A stretch of DNA of 64,000 bases from assembly GCF_000308455.1 (NCBI RefSeq), contig NZ_BAFP01000049.1, positions 1-64,000 of the forward strand, given 5' to 3'. Shown piece after piece: positions 25,057 through 36,545 of this stretch. A program made the translations under genes and the position numbers. This stretch comes from Nocardia abscessus NBRC 100374. GTDB taxonomy: Bacteria; Actinomycetota; Actinomycetes; Mycobacteriales; Mycobacteriaceae. The notes beneath the pieces were generated by a model. It worked only from the letters and a program-made list of their open reading frames with translations. It ran no database searches and was not told the origin of the DNA. How positions within the stretch are numbered: the stretch's first letter is position 1; every line of letters starts with the position of its first letter.

Positions 25057-27480
25057 CGCGACGGGCAGCCGGCCGAACATCTTCTCCAGCCTCGCCCGGC
25101 CCTGGAAGGTGTGGCCGGTCAGCCGGTCGGTCCAGCTGCCCGCGGGCAGGTCGAGGAACGTGTCGCCCCACCCGCTCTCGGCCAGACCCACGCTGTGGCG
25201 GGTCGCGGCGACGATGACTTCGGGCGCCTCGCCCGTGCGGCCGCGGGCGTAGGAGACCACCTTGGCCGCGTGGTCGCCGGTGGCGAACAGCGGCCGGTAG
25301 GCGCCGCCGACGAAGCAGTCGGGACGTTCGCGGCGCAACCACAGGGCATATGCGACGATCCACATCTTCGCCGCGCCGGTGGTGTCCAGCGCCGGTGTGC
25401 CGGTGAGCGATTGCAGCATCCCCGCGCGGGCGGCGAAGTCCACCGGCCTGCGGTTGTCCGGGTCGACGAGGGAGTCCTCCCACAGTTCGCAGCCCTGGTA
25501 GACGTCCGGGATGCCCGGGCCGCACAGTTGCAGGAGTTTCTGCGACAGCGCGTCGGACCAGGCGTGCGGCGCCAGCTCATGCACCAGGTCGCCGAGTTCG
25601 GAGCCCACCGGTCCGTCGATCACCGCGTCCAGCCACGCGTGCACGGCGGACTCGAACTCGGCGTCGGGCTCCTCCCAGGAGGTCTTGGTGTTCGCCTCCC
25701 GCATCGCTTTCTCGGCGAACGCGTGCAGGCGCTCGCGCAGGCCCGGCACCGACGCGGCCGGTCGCCCGTCCGCGGGCCACACGCCGAACATGTTCTGCAA
25801 CAGGAAAAGCGCCGTCGCCCCGTCCGGCGCCGGAGTGGTCTCCAACCAGGAGTCGACATTGCGAGCCCAGGTCTCCGCGGCCTGCGACAGCACGCCGATG
25901 CGGGCGCGCACGTCCTCGCCGCGCTTGGTGTCGTGCGTGGACAGCGTCGTCATGGTCGCGGGCCACAGCTGCGCGCGCTGGCTGTTGGACAGGTGGAACT
26001 CGTTGAGCGAGTGGCCGAAGCGCGCCGGGTTGCCGCCCACCTCCTGCAACGAGACCAGCCGCGCGGCCTGATAGAACATGGTGTCCTCGACCGCCTTCGC
26101 GGTCACCGCGCCGCAGACCTGGCTGAAGCGCACCGCCGCGGCCCCGTCGGCGGCCAGCGCCGCGACCAGGACCGCCAGCGGCGCGGTGAGTTCGCTGTTG
26201 CGCTTTTCCACCTCGGCGATCACCGCACCGGCCATCCCGGCCAGCGGCGCGTAGTCGGCCCGGTACACCGGCATGAACGCCAGCACCTCGATGGTGGCGT
26301 TGGTCAGCGCCATGGTGTCGAAACTCTCGGCGTTCGCGTCCTGTTTGATCGTGGCCACCAACCGCCGGACCTCCGGCGCCAGAACGCTTTCCGCGACCGC
26401 CCGCTTGATCCGGTGCTCGGTCTCGCCGATCCAGGCCCGGTCGCTGCCGTGCCCGGCGACCCGCCGCGACAGTTCGGTGAGCGCGTGCTCACCGCGCGGA
26501 TCGATCAGCACGCCGCCGAAATCGGCCAGCGCCTCGTAGCCGGTGGTGCCGTCGATCGGCAGCGTCGCGTCCAGCGGCTCGCGGTTGGCCAGGATCTTCT
26601 CCACCAGCAGCAGCCGGTGCGGGCCGATCAGCCTGCGCAGCCGGGTGAGGTACCCGGCGGGGTTGGACAGACCGTCCGGATGGTCGATCCGTACGCCGTC
26701 GATCAGGTCGTGCTCGCACCACGCGGCGAGCTCGCGGTGGGTGACCTCGAAGACCTCGGGGCTCTCCTGACGGATCCCGGCCAGGCTGCTGACCGCGAAG
26801 AAACGCCGGTAGGTGCACAGCCCGGCCTTCCAGCTCACCAGGCGGTAGTGCTGCTTGTCGTGGATGCGCAGCGCGTTGTCCCCGTCGGTGCCCGGCGCGA
26901 TCGGGAAACGCAGATCGTGCAGCGCCAGCATGGGTTCGGCGCCGGAGCGGTCGACGGTCAAGGCGGCCGGGTCGTTCTCGCTCTGCAACACCGGCAGCGC
27001 CAGGCGGCCGCCCGCGCCGTTGCCCGGGCTCCAGTCGATGTCGAAGTACGGCGCGAACCTCGACTCCTGACCGTTCCGCAGGACGTCCCACCACCAGGCG
27101 TTCTGCCGCGGATCGGCGACCCCGACGTGGTTGGGCACCAGGTCGACGATCAGTCCCATACCGCGGCTGCGCACCTCGTCGGAGAGAGCCTTGAGCCCGG
27201 TCGGTCCGCCGAGGGCGGCGGAGACCGTGGTCGGGTCGGTGACGTCGTAGCCGTGCGTCGAGCCGTGCGCCGCGGTCAGGATCGGCGAGAGGTACAGGTG
27301 GGAAATGCCCAGCTGCTGAAGATATTCCGCGATGGCGCGCGCTTCGGCGAAGGTCAGCGCGTCCGGTCGCAGCTGTAGCCGGTAGGTGCTGCGGATCGTT
27401 GTCTGGCGGGCGGGTTTGCGTCGGAGGGACACCGGGTCGGTCACGTGTATCTCGGAGGAGTCGGGTGCGTTCATCGGCAT
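25042..27480 (-). CDS. treY: Malto-oligosyltrehalose synthase
   Basis: GH13 enzyme that turns the reducing end of maltodextrins into a trehalose unit (alpha-1,4 to alpha,alpha-1,1). The 812-residue protein has the family N-terminus STYRLQLRPDALTFAEA, YLSPILTAAHGSTHGYDV, region I VDLVPNHVG, region II DGVRIDHPDGL (nucleophile Asp), region III VEKILANRE, and the later STHDTKRGEDVRARIG and PDVYQGCELW blocks. ATG at 27480 (5 bp after the glgX stop) or 27474 are both possible. It is coupled to glgX; its product is the substrate of TreZ. Confidence 0.95.
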   Translation of the reverse strand: MPMNAPDSSEIHVTDPVSLRRKPARQTTIRSTYRLQLRPDALTFAEARAIAEYLQQLGISHLYLSPILTAAHGSTHGYDVTDPTTVSAALGGPTGLKALSDEVRSRGMGLIVDLVPNHVGVADPRQNAWWWDVLRNGQESRFAPYFDIDWSPGNGAGGRLALPVLQSENDPAALTVDRSGAEPMLALHDLRFPIAPGTDGDNALRIHDKQHYRLVSWKAGLCTYRRFFAVSSLAGIRQESPEVFEVTHRELAAWCEHDLIDGVRIDHPDGLSNPAGYLTRLRRLIGPHRLLLVEKILANREPLDATLPIDGTTGYEALADFGGVLIDPRGEHALTELSRRVAGHGSDRAWIGETEHRIKRAVAESVLAPEVRRLVATIKQDANAESFDTMALTNATIEVLAFMPVYRADYAPLAGMAGAVIAEVEKRNSELTAPLAVLVAALAADGAAAVRFSQVCGAVTAKAVEDTMFYQAARLVSLQEVGGNPARFGHSLNEFHLSNSQRAQLWPATMTTLSTHDTKRGEDVRARIGVLSQAAETWARNVDSWLETTPAPDGATALFLLQNMFGVWPADGRPAASVPGLRERLHAFAEKAMREANTKTSWEEPDAEFESAVHAWLDAVIDGPVGSELGDLVHELAPHAWSDALSQKLLQLCGPGIPDVYQGCELWEDSLVDPDNRRPVDFAARAGMLQSLTGTPALDTTGAAKMWIVAYALWLRRERPDCFVGGAYRPLFATGDHAAKVVSYARGRTGEAPEVIVAATRHSVGLAESGWGDTFLDLPAGSWTDRLTGHTFQGRARLEKMFGRLPVALLVR

Positions 27481-27485
27481 TCGGG

Positions 27486-29606
<2,121 letters not shown>

Positions 29607-29665
29607 GGCAACGACAGTAGCGGCAGCCGGGCGCGCGGATGTGCGGGTGGTTCTGGCTGGGTGGA

Positions 29666-30214
29666 TCAGGGGAGGTCGGAGGCGTTTTCCAGCCAGCGGC
29701 GCCGATAGCCGAGGCGTACCGCGACGCGTGCCAGACCGCCGAGCACGGCACGCTGCAGCAACATCGGGATGCCCGCCAGATAGCCGTCCTGATAGTCCCA
29801 CAACAGGGCCAGGGCGAACGGGTCGCGCGGCACCCGCGCGGAGGTGGTTCGCCCCGCGCGGTCCAAGTTGTGCCAGAGCCGGAACATGTCCCAGTGCCGC
29901 AGCGGCGGCCGGATCTCGTGATCGATCACCGTGCCGGGAATCTCGCTGCGGAATTCGTGCACCGAGCCCGGCGGTGCCGTGACCGTGTCGCCGGGATGCG
30001 CGAGGACCTCCGTGCCATCGATACGGAATCGGAGCCGTCCGCGCCGGACCGTCCACCGCTCGGTGAGCACCGGATGCCAATGCGGGCCCGCCTGGCGTTC
30101 GGCCCGCGGCAGCACGTGCTCGAGCCGCAGATAGGAGCCGTGCTCATCGGTGCTCTGCGCGACAAGCGTGACGCGGTGGCCGTTGCGGAAGGTGAGGGTG
30201 CGTGCGGCTGGCAT
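29666..30214 (-). CDS. Cupin-domain protein, divergent from a MarR gene
   Basis: A 182-residue protein with a conserved cupin barrel in the N-terminal two thirds: motif 1 GPHWHPVLTERWTVRRGRL (two His and a Glu as metal ligands), then PPGSVHEFRS with the second-motif His. A C-terminal helical region (about 120-182) has no clear assignment. It is a non-haem metal enzyme or small-molecule sensor of unknown substrate. It shares a 29-bp promoter gap with the MarR gene, which contains a perfect operator-like palindrome, so it is probably repressed by that MarR. Confidence 0.8.
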   Translation of the reverse strand: MPAARTLTFRNGHRVTLVAQSTDEHGSYLRLEHVLPRAERQAGPHWHPVLTERWTVRRGRLRFRIDGTEVLAHPGDTVTAPPGSVHEFRSEIPGTVIDHEIRPPLRHWDMFRLWHNLDRAGRTTSARVPRDPFALALLWDYQDGYLAGIPMLLQRAVLGGLARVAVRLGYRRRWLENASDLP

Positions 30215-30225
30215 ACTTCAGATAT

Positions 30226-30238
30226 AAAGGTAACCTTT
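30226..30238. promoter_or_regulatory. MarR operator between cupin and MarR genes
   Basis: AAAGGTAACCTTT is a perfect inverted repeat around one central base in the 29-bp divergent gap, in an AT-rich stretch that must also hold both promoters. Confidence 0.7.
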
Positions 30239-30243
30239 GTAAT

Positions 30244-30681
30244 ATGTCAACGGGTGAACCGACGCTGCTGAAATTGCTCAGCCAGGCCACCGCCGCTTAC
30301 GAGCGCGCGTTGAACGAGGAGCTGCGCGCGCGGCTCGACGAGCAACTGCGTCCCGCGCACTACGCGGTGTTTCGCTACCTCGATCCGAACGGGTCGCGGA
30401 TCACCGCGCTGGCCGAGGCGGCCGGGATGACGCAGCAGTCGATGGGGGAGCTGGTGACGCATCTGGAACGCCGCGGGCTGGTGGCGCGTCAGGTCGATCC
30501 GGCCGACCGGCGGGCGCGGGTGGTGACCGTCACCCCGGCGGGCCGGGCGGCCCTGGCCGTCGCGGAGGGGCGAATTCGCGAGATCGAACGGACGGTGGCG
30601 CGAGAATTGGGTGCGCGTCGCCTCGCGGAACTGCGCACGGCGCTGGCGGGAGTGGGTGCGGCGCTTGCGGCGGACGGATGA
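30244..30681 (+). CDS. MarR-family regulator
   Basis: A 145-residue MarR protein. A winged helix (about 35-105) contains LRPAHYAVFRYLDPNGSRIT, recognition helix region AGMTQQSMGELVTHLERRG, and the wing DPADRRARVVTVTPAGRA with the conserved DxRxR. Long N- and C-terminal helices form the dimer interface. The ATG lies 5 bp after the palindrome, so binding would block its own transcription and that of the divergent cupin gene. Confidence 0.9.
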   Translation: MSTGEPTLLKLLSQATAAYERALNEELRARLDEQLRPAHYAVFRYLDPNGSRITALAEAAGMTQQSMGELVTHLERRGLVARQVDPADRRARVVTVTPAGRAALAVAEGRIREIERTVARELGARRLAELRTALAGVGAALAADG

Positions 30682-30734
30682 CCCGGGGTAGCCGGCCTAG
30701 CGGCAGACCCGTGGACCCGTTCGGGTGCGACTTC

Positions 30735-30861
30735 CGCGCACGACGCGGCTGATTGCATCGCCGGACTACGATCCGCCGCCGAAGGCCGGTCGGCTGCCCA
30801 CGCGCGACGCGGCTTTGCATCGCCGGACGAGGATGCGCCGCCGAAGACCGGTCGGCTACCC
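30735..30861. repeat. Two imperfect copies of a roughly 64-bp unit
   Basis: Positions 30735-30800 and 30801-30861 align over most of their length (shared blocks CGACGCGGCT, TGCATCGCCGGAC, GCCGCCGAAG and CCGGTCGGCT) with small gaps. The repeat fills the 191-bp gap between the convergent MarR and MarR-GNAT genes. No hairpin terminator of note was seen. Confidence 0.8.
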
Positions 30862-30872
30862 GGTGCCGGCGG

Positions 30873-31805
30873 TCACTGCGCGGGCGCGAGTGACCGCCGC
30901 CAGGTCTGGCCGACCAGGTCGTGGCCCCAGCTGTGATGTGGGCTCTGCTCGACCAGTTCGAATCCCGCGCGCTGGTAGACGCGCCGCGCCGCGGCGAGCA
31001 CGTCGTTGGTCCACAGCACGATCTCCCGGTATCCCGCCGCGGTGGCGAAGCGCAGGCATTCGTCGACGAGCGCCGAGCCGACGCCGAGGCCGCGCGCGGT
31101 GGGTTCGACCAGGAGCAGCCGCAGCCGCGCGGTGGTGTCGTCCTCGCGGACGCAGAAGATACTGCCGACCGGGCGGCCGTCGGCTTCCGCGATCCAGACG
31201 CGCTCACGCTGATCGTCGCGGGAACTCAGGTAGTCGGCCACGATGCGCACGATCAATTCCTCGTAGGTCGCGTCCCAGCCGTATTCGTTTGCGTAGAGCT
31301 CCGCGTGGCGCTGGATCACCCAGCCGTAGTCGCCGGAACGCGGGGCACGCAGCGTGAGCTTCGGCGTGTCGGCGGGTTGGTCCAAGATCTGCTGGATGGT
31401 CCGCATCGCGGTGAGCAGCCGCGCCCGGGTCGCGGGCGGACGCGCGTCGAGCAGGGCGCCGACCTCGTCGCTGGAGCGCTGGTCGAGCGTCGCGAAGACG
31501 TCCCTGCCCCGCTCGGTCAGCCGGACCTCTTGACGGCGGCCGTCGCTGCCGGAGCGATTGCGTCGCACCAGGCCGGACTCTTCGAACCGGGCCAGGATGC
31601 GGCTGAGGTAGCCCGCGTCCAGGTCGAGGGCGTGCCGCAGCGTAACCACCTCGGTCGCGTCGGAGGCCGCCAGCTCGAACAGGACGCGTGCCTCGGTGAG
31701 CGAGTACCGGCTGTCGTGCAGTCCCTCCCGCAGCACGCCGATCACCCGGGTGTAGTGGCGGTTGAATTCGCGGACGGCGGCGATGTCGGCGGCGGCAGCG
31801 GTCAC
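30873..31805 (-). CDS. Fused MarR regulator and GNAT acetyltransferase
   Basis: A 310-residue two-domain protein. Residues about 10-145 form a MarR winged helix ([39 protein letters not shown], wing [15 protein letters not shown]). Residues about 155-305 form a GNAT domain with the acetyl-CoA pyrophosphate loop [18 protein letters not shown]. Such fusions are common in Actinobacteria, and the acceptor substrate is unknown. GTG at 31805 has GGAG close upstream; a TTG start 27 bases earlier would lie inside the operator palindrome and is less likely. It is divergent from bioA. Confidence 0.88.
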   Translation of the reverse strand: MTAAAADIAAVREFNRHYTRVIGVLREGLHDSRYSLTEARVLFELAASDATEVVTLRHALDLDAGYLSRILARFEESGLVRRNRSGSDGRRQEVRLTERGRDVFATLDQRSSDEVGALLDARPPATRARLLTAMRTIQQILDQPADTPKLTLRAPRSGDYGWVIQRHAELYANEYGWDATYEELIVRIVADYLSSRDDQRERVWIAEADGRPVGSIFCVREDDTTARLRLLLVEPTARGLGVGSALVDECLRFATAAGYREIVLWTNDVLAAARRVYQRAGFELVEQSPHHSWGHDLVGQTWRRSLAPAQ

Positions 31806-31817
31806 GGCGGCTCCAAT

Positions 31818-31834
31818 CTTTGACTTTGTCAAAG
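31818..31834. promoter_or_regulatory. Operator of the MarR-GNAT gene
   Basis: CTTTGACTTTGTCAAAG is a perfect 7-bp inverted repeat with a 3-base spacer, 12 bp upstream of the GTG start. This is a typical autoregulatory MarR site. Confidence 0.7.
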
Positions 31835-31918
31835 AATATCGGCCCGCGGCGGCTTCGGGTGCGAAACGGCCGAACTCCTCCCGGGCGCCCTTCGGGAGCG
31901 CGCAGCTCGGATGCTAAC

Positions 31919-31933
31919 TTGAACGGCGTTCAA
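31919..31933. promoter_or_regulatory. BioQ box before bioA
   Basis: TTGAACGGCGTTCAA, a perfect 6-bp inverted repeat with a 3-base spacer, 39 bp upstream of the bioA GTG. TAACTT just before it could be the -10 element. The same motif occurs before bioF and in the bioQ/bioB gap. Confidence 0.88.
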
Positions 31934-31972
31934 GCCGCCCCGGCGGGCCGGGGCCGTGACGCGAGGATTCCT

Positions 31973-33253
31973 GTGGCACTGACCCCCGACGAGATCACCG
32001 CCCTCGACGCCGAACACGTCTGGCATCCGTACGGCGGCTTTCCCGCGACGACCGAACCGCTGGTGGTGGCCGCCGCCGCGGGGACGAGGCTCACCCTGGC
32101 CGACGGGCGCGAGCTGGTCGACGGCATGAGTTCCTGGTGGGCGGCCATCCACGGCTACCGGCATCCGGTGCTCGACGCCGCGCTCGTCGCCCAGTCGCGG
32201 CGCATGAGTCACGTGATGTTCGGCGGGCTCACCCATGAGCCCGCGGCCCGGCTGGCCGAACTGCTGGTCGAATCGACACCCGCCGGACTGGACAAGGTGT
32301 TCCTGTGCGACTCCGGCTCAGTGTCGGTCGAGGTCGCGGTGAAGATGTGCTTGCAGTACTGGCGTTCGCTGGGCAAGTCGCAGAAGCGGCGACTGCTCAC
32401 CTGGCGCGGCGGGTATCACGGCGACACCTTCACGCCGATGAGCGTGTGCGACCCGGAGGGCGGCATGCACTCGCTGTGGACCGACATCCTGGCGCGCCAG
32501 GTGTTCGCGCCGGTGCCGCCGAGTGAGTACCTGCCGGAGTACGTCGCGCAACTGGAGGGCCTGTTCGCCGCGCACGCGGGCGAACTCGCGGCGGTCGTGG
32601 TGGAGCCGGTCGTGCAGGGCGCGGGCGGGATGCGCTGGCACCACCCCGGTTATCTGACCGACCTGCGCAGGCTGTGCGACGAACACGGCGTGCTGCTGGT
32701 CTTCGATGAGATCGCGACCGGATTCGGCCGCACCGGAACGCTTTTCGCGGCCGAGCACGCCGGGGTGAGCCCGGATGTGATGTGCGTCGGCAAAGCGCTG
32801 ACCGGCGGTTATCTCACGCTCGCCGCCGCGCTGTGCACCGCGCGGATCGCCGAGACGATCAGCGCGGCGCACGGTGGGCTCATGCACGGGCCCACCTTCA
32901 TGGGCAACCCGCTGGCCTGCGCGGTCGCCGTCGCGTCCATCGAGCTGCTGCGCTCGCGGGACTGGCGCGGCGAAGTGGCCCGCATCGAGGCGGAATTGAC
33001 GGCGGGTCTCGACGCGGTGCGCGGTCTGCCGGGCGTGGTCGAGGCGCGGGTGCTCGGCGCGATCGGCGTGATCGAGCTGGACCGTCCGGTCGACATGCGG
33101 GCCGCGACCGAGGCCGCGGTCGCGGCCGGGGTGTGGCTGCGTCCGTTCCGCAACCTCGTGTACACCATGCCGCCGTTCATCAGCACGTCCGGCGATATCG
33201 CGACGATCACCGCCGGTATGCGCGCCGCGGTGGCCGCGCAGACCGGTCGCTGA
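31973..33253 (+). CDS. bioA: Adenosylmethionine-8-amino-7-oxononanoate aminotransferase
   Basis: PLP enzyme of biotin synthesis that converts 7-keto-8-aminopelargonate to 7,8-diaminopelargonate with SAM as amino donor. The 426-residue protein has the BioA signatures HVWHPYG near the start, [16 protein letters not shown], the class III aminotransferase block [15 protein letters not shown] and the PLP lysine at about residue 274 in [10 protein letters not shown]. The GTG at 31973 has GAGGA upstream. In this strain it is separated from bioF-bioD by a cupin/MarR pair and a hypothetical gene, but it has its own BioQ box. Confidence 0.96.
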   Translation: MALTPDEITALDAEHVWHPYGGFPATTEPLVVAAAAGTRLTLADGRELVDGMSSWWAAIHGYRHPVLDAALVAQSRRMSHVMFGGLTHEPAARLAELLVESTPAGLDKVFLCDSGSVSVEVAVKMCLQYWRSLGKSQKRRLLTWRGGYHGDTFTPMSVCDPEGGMHSLWTDILARQVFAPVPPSEYLPEYVAQLEGLFAAHAGELAAVVVEPVVQGAGGMRWHHPGYLTDLRRLCDEHGVLLVFDEIATGFGRTGTLFAAEHAGVSPDVMCVGKALTGGYLTLAAALCTARIAETISAAHGGLMHGPTFMGNPLACAVAVASIELLRSRDWRGEVARIEAELTAGLDAVRGLPGVVEARVLGAIGVIELDRPVDMRAATEAAVAAGVWLRPFRNLVYTMPPFISTSGDIATITAGMRAAVAAQTGR

Positions 33254-33257
33254 CCGG

Positions 33258-33629
33258 TCAGGCGATCCACGGCGGGACGATGGTGCCGTCGCTGTCCGGC
33301 CTTCCGGCCCGGGCGCCCGCCGGTGCGGTCACGATGGCGGTGAAGCCGCCCGTGGTGCTCACCTGCCGCAGCACATTCGGCGGGAGGATCACCGTATCCC
33401 CCTCGGTGGCACTGAGTTCCGTGCCGTCGAGGGCGACGTCGATCCGCCCGGCGAGGACGGTCCAGATCTGTTCGGTGTCGATGAAGTGCAGCGGACCGGT
33501 GGTGTCCGCGGGCACGTCGACCCGCCACAGCGCGAGTTGCGAGCCGCCCTGGGTGGGCGAGGCGAGCGTGGTCATGACACCGCCGGGGGTTTCGGTGCGG
33601 CGGGTGTCGGAGTGTCGGATGACGGTCAT
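33258..33629 (-). CDS. Small cupin protein, divergent from a second MarR gene
   Basis: A single-domain cupin of 123 residues. Visible features are PLHFIDTEQIWTVLAGRI (first motif, with His and Glu in metal-ligand positions) and GDTVILPPNVLRQV (second motif). Function unknown; small cupins of this kind often bind a metabolite or detoxify a reactive compound. ATG at 33629 has AGGTGG upstream. It is convergent with bioA (4 bp apart) and divergent from the MarR gene at 33689, with a palindrome in between. Confidence 0.8.
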   Translation of the reverse strand: MTVIRHSDTRRTETPGGVMTTLASPTQGGSQLALWRVDVPADTTGPLHFIDTEQIWTVLAGRIDVALDGTELSATEGDTVILPPNVLRQVSTTGGFTAIVTAPAGARAGRPDSDGTIVPPWIA

Positions 33630-33648
33630 CGGGTTACCACCTAAGGTA

Positions 33649-33663
33649 GACAACATGGTTGTC
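33649..33663. promoter_or_regulatory. Operator between cupin and MarR genes
   Basis: GACAACATGGTTGTC is a 6-bp perfect inverted repeat with a 3-base spacer in the 59-bp divergent gap; a half site GGTTGTCC recurs at 33678-33685. It probably controls both genes. Confidence 0.68.
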
Positions 33664-33688
33664 CATATAGTCAACGAGGTTGTCCATC

Positions 33689-34171
33689 ATGTCAAGTGAC
33701 GCGGGCGGCTACGAGTTGCCGCTGCGCATGCTGCTCGGCTTCCGCGCCGTGGTCGAGGAGGTGCACGCCGAACTGGCCGAGCACGGTCACGCCGAGCTGC
33801 GCCCGCTGCACGGCTTCGTCTTTCAGGCGGTCGGCCGCCGCGGTGGTCCCTACGGCTGCACGGCCGCCGACCTCGGGCGCGCGCTCGGCGTCTCGAAACA
33901 GGCCGCGGGCAAGCACATCGAGGCATTGGAGCGCCTGGGCTACCTGCGGCGTGGGCATGATCCGACCGACGCGCGGCGCAAGGTCTACACGCTCACCGGC
34001 CGCGCCGAGGATGTGCTGACCCGATCGGCGCGCGCCTTCGATCGAATCCACGCTCGCTGGGCGGATCTGCTCGGTGCGGACCGCCTCGCCGAATTGGAGC
34101 GCGATCTGCGCGTGCTGACGCCGGGCGAGGTGTTCCGGCTCGATACGCCGAATTGGTTCAACGGTCCGTGA
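33689..34171 (+). CDS. MarR-family regulator, second cupin-linked copy
   Basis: A 160-residue winged-helix regulator. It has LRPLHGFVFQAVGRRG, a recognition helix ALGVSKQAAGKHIEALERLG and the wing DPTDARRKVYTLTGRAEDVL. It is not closely similar to the MarR at 30244, although the arrangement (divergent cupin, palindrome between) is the same. The ATG at 33689 is preferred to a TTG 9 bases earlier. Its 3' end overlaps the convergent hypothetical gene by 14 bp. Confidence 0.87.
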   Translation: MSSDAGGYELPLRMLLGFRAVVEEVHAELAEHGHAELRPLHGFVFQAVGRRGGPYGCTAADLGRALGVSKQAAGKHIEALERLGYLRRGHDPTDARRKVYTLTGRAEDVLTRSARAFDRIHARWADLLGADRLAELERDLRVLTPGEVFRLDTPNWFNGP

Positions 34172-34484
34172 GCCGGCCGGGTGCGCCGCGGGTGTCGGAG
34201 ATCTCCGGACGGTCGCTGTCGGACACCATCTCCCACACTCGGAAGATGCAGTGGTAATCGTCCGCCCAGCCGCGCACCATCAGCAGGTAGGTATCGCCGT
34301 CGCGCAGGACGATGCGGCGGCCGCGCAGTTTGGGGTGCTCGGGGGTGTAGGTGGGCAGTACGCCGGCCAGCTTCGCCAGTGCCTGGGCGCGCGTGCCGAC
34401 CACTTCCGCGAGAACTCGGGGTGACCAGCGCTTTTGATCGCCCGAGCCCGTAGTTTCCTCGACGACTATCGCCCACCGCGGCAT
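34158..34484 (-). CDS. Conserved hypothetical protein, 108 residues
   Basis: A small soluble protein rich in Arg and Trp. It starts MPRWAIVVEETTG, a strand-like stretch, followed by a helix LAEVVGTRAQALAKLAGVLP and then a KLRGRRIVLRDGDTYLLMV block that looks like two beta strands. Similar uncharacterised proteins are common in Streptomyces and Nocardia. No catalytic motif is visible. It is divergent from bioF, whose BioQ box lies 98 bp from this start; whether the box affects this gene is unclear. Confidence 0.75.
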   Translation of the reverse strand: MPRWAIVVEETTGSGDQKRWSPRVLAEVVGTRAQALAKLAGVLPTYTPEHPKLRGRRIVLRDGDTYLLMVRGWADDYHCIFRVWEMVSDSDRPEISDTRGAPGRLTDR

Positions 34485-34581
34485 TCGGCCGTGTTCCTCC
34501 CCGGTGAAGCTTCGTCACCGCAGGCCGGTGACATCACCAACGATGGGCTCAACGGTACCAGCGGGCCCGCGGGCGGGTGCA

Positions 34582-34596
34582 TTGAACGGTGTTCAA
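34582..34596. promoter_or_regulatory. BioQ box before bioF
   Basis: TTGAACGGTGTTCAA, a 6-bp inverted repeat with a 3-base spacer, only 15 bp before the bioF GTG. A TATGCT -10-like element follows directly. The position implies a very short leader. Confidence 0.87.
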
Positions 34597-34611
34597 GTAT
34601 GCTGCGGAGCT

Positions 34612-35760
34612 GTGACTACCGATCCGTTGAGCTGGTTGGACGAGCGCGCCACCGCGCGGGTGGCCGCGGGACTGCGTCGTGAGCTGCGCCCGCGCGCCGC
34701 GCAGTCCCCGTCGATCGACCTCGCCTCCAACGACTATCTCGGTCTGGTCCGCCACCCCGAGGTGATCGAGGGCGCGATCGGGGCGGTGCGCCGCTGGGGT
34801 GCGGGGTCGACCGGGTCGCGCCTGGTCACCGGCACCACCGCCGAGCACGAACTGCTGGAAGCCGAGCTGGCCGAATTCGTCGGCGCCGAAGCCGGACTCG
34901 TGTTCGCCTCCGGGTACGCGGCCAATCTCGGCGCGGTCACCGCCCTCGCCGGGCGCGGCTCGCTCGTGGTCTCCGACGCGGGCAGTCACGCGTCGCTGGT
35001 GGACGCGTGCCGGTTGTCCCGCGCCCGCGTGGAGATCGCGCCGCACCGCGACGTCGCGGCGGTGGACCGGCTGCTGTCGGAGCGCACCGAGGAACGTGCG
35101 CTGGTGCTGACCGATTCGGTGTTCAGCGCTGACGGCGATCTCGCGCCGCTGACCGAACTGCACCGCGTGACCAGGGCCAACGCGGCGGTGCTCGTGGTGG
35201 ACGAAGCACACGGGCTCGGCGTGCGCGGCGCGGGCGGCCGCGGGCTGGTGCACGAGTCGGGCCTGGCCGGGGCGCCGGACCTGGTGGTCACCGCGACATT
35301 GTCGAAATCCCTTGCCGCGCAGGGCGGTGTGGTGCTGGCCAGTGCGCGGGTGCGCGCCCACCTGATCGACGCGGCGCGCACGTTCATCTTCGACACCGGT
35401 CTCGCGCCCGCCGCGGTCGGCGCCGCGCGGGCCGCGTTGCGCCTGCTGCGCTCCGAACCCGAACTGGCCGGGCGGGTGCTCGAACGCGCCGCCGACATCG
35501 CCCGGATCGCCGGTGTGCCCACGCCGGATTCGGCGGTGGTGTCGGTCGTGCTGGGTCCGGCGCAGGTGGCCTTCGACGCGGCCCAGGCGTGCCGGGCGCG
35601 CGGGCTGGACGTGGGCTGCTTCCGTCCGCCGACGGTTCCGGAAGGCACCTCGCGCCTGCGGTTGACCGCGCGGGCGAACCTCACCGCGGCCGAACTCGAC
35701 TCCATCGCAACGGTGCTGGGTGAGGTCCTGGCCGAGGCGCGAGGCGCGGTGCCCGCATGA
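34612..35760 (+). CDS. bioF: 8-amino-7-oxononanoate synthase
   Basis: PLP enzyme that condenses pimeloyl thioester with alanine in the first committed ring-assembly step of biotin synthesis. The 382-residue protein has the alpha-oxoamine synthase signatures [48 protein letters not shown] and the PLP lysine in [14 protein letters not shown] at 34612 has GGAG upstream. bioD overlaps its stop (ATGA). Its BioQ box lies immediately upstream. Confidence 0.96.
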   Translation: MTTDPLSWLDERATARVAAGLRRELRPRAAQSPSIDLASNDYLGLVRHPEVIEGAIGAVRRWGAGSTGSRLVTGTTAEHELLEAELAEFVGAEAGLVFASGYAANLGAVTALAGRGSLVVSDAGSHASLVDACRLSRARVEIAPHRDVAAVDRLLSERTEERALVLTDSVFSADGDLAPLTELHRVTRANAAVLVVDEAHGLGVRGAGGRGLVHESGLAGAPDLVVTATLSKSLAAQGGVVLASARVRAHLIDAARTFIFDTGLAPAAVGAARAALRLLRSEPELAGRVLERAADIARIAGVPTPDSAVVSVVLGPAQVAFDAAQACRARGLDVGCFRPPTVPEGTSRLRLTARANLTAAELDSIATVLGEVLAEARGAVPA

Positions 35761-36431
35761 CCGTCCTGCTGATCACCGGAACCTCCACCGACGTCGGCAA
35801 GACCGTCGTCACCGCCGCCGTGGCCGCCGTGGCGCTGGCCGAGGGGCGCTCGGTGGCAGTGTGCAAACCGGGCCAAACCGGTGTGGCGGTCGGCGAACCC
35901 GGTGACCTCGCGGCGGCACAGCGCCTCTCCGGCGTCACCCGGACGCTCGAACTCGCCCGCTACCCGGACCCGCTGGCCCCCGACACCGCCGCGCGCCGCG
36001 CCGGCCTGCCGGAGCTGACGCTCGCCGAAACCGCCGCCGCCGTCGACTCCCTGGCGGACGCCGATCTCGTTCTGGTCGAGGGCGCGGGCGGATTGCTGGT
36101 GCGCCTGGGCGATTTCACCCTGCTCGACCTCGCCCAGAAACTCGGCGCGCCCGTCCTGGTGGTCACCGCCGCCGGGTTGGGAACGCTCAACCACACGGAA
36201 TTGACCACCCGCACACTGCAATCCGCAGGGGTGCGGTGCACGGGCCTGGTGATCGGGTCCTGGCCCGACGAACCGGACCTCGCCGCCGAGTGCAACCGCA
36301 CCGATCTGCCCCGCGTCACCGGCGTCGACCTGGTGGGCTCGGTGCCGGAAGGCGCGGGCGGCTGGGACCGGGCGCGATTCACCGCCGCCGCCCCGGGCTG
36401 GTTCGACCCGGCCTGGTCACCTTTCCGCTGA
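35757..36431 (+). CDS. bioD: Dethiobiotin synthetase
   Basis: ATP-dependent carboxylase that closes the ureido ring of dethiobiotin. The 224-residue protein has the P-loop [11 protein letters not shown] near the N-terminus, the CKPGQTG substrate loop and the [11 protein letters not shown] block. The start overlaps the bioF stop, so translation is coupled. It is the last gene of the bioFD unit; a decayed SRPBCC gene follows. Confidence 0.96.
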   Translation: MTVLLITGTSTDVGKTVVTAAVAAVALAEGRSVAVCKPGQTGVAVGEPGDLAAAQRLSGVTRTLELARYPDPLAPDTAARRAGLPELTLAETAAAVDSLADADLVLVEGAGGLLVRLGDFTLLDLAQKLGAPVLVVTAAGLGTLNHTELTTRTLQSAGVRCTGLVIGSWPDEPDLAAECNRTDLPRVTGVDLVGSVPEGAGGWDRARFTAAAPGWFDPAWSPFR

Positions 36432-36545
36432 CGGGCCGGTGTTCGAACCGCGCAGGTGGCTCGGCGTGGACGAGCTTCCCGATTCCGTCGGTGATCCCAC
36501 CTGGTGTGAGGCGCGTGTGACCGCGACACGGATCCGGTGGCACTG

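Noticed and set aside
25111..27378. Long plus-strand frame inside treY
   Set aside because: Antisense shadow of treY, low-complexity product.
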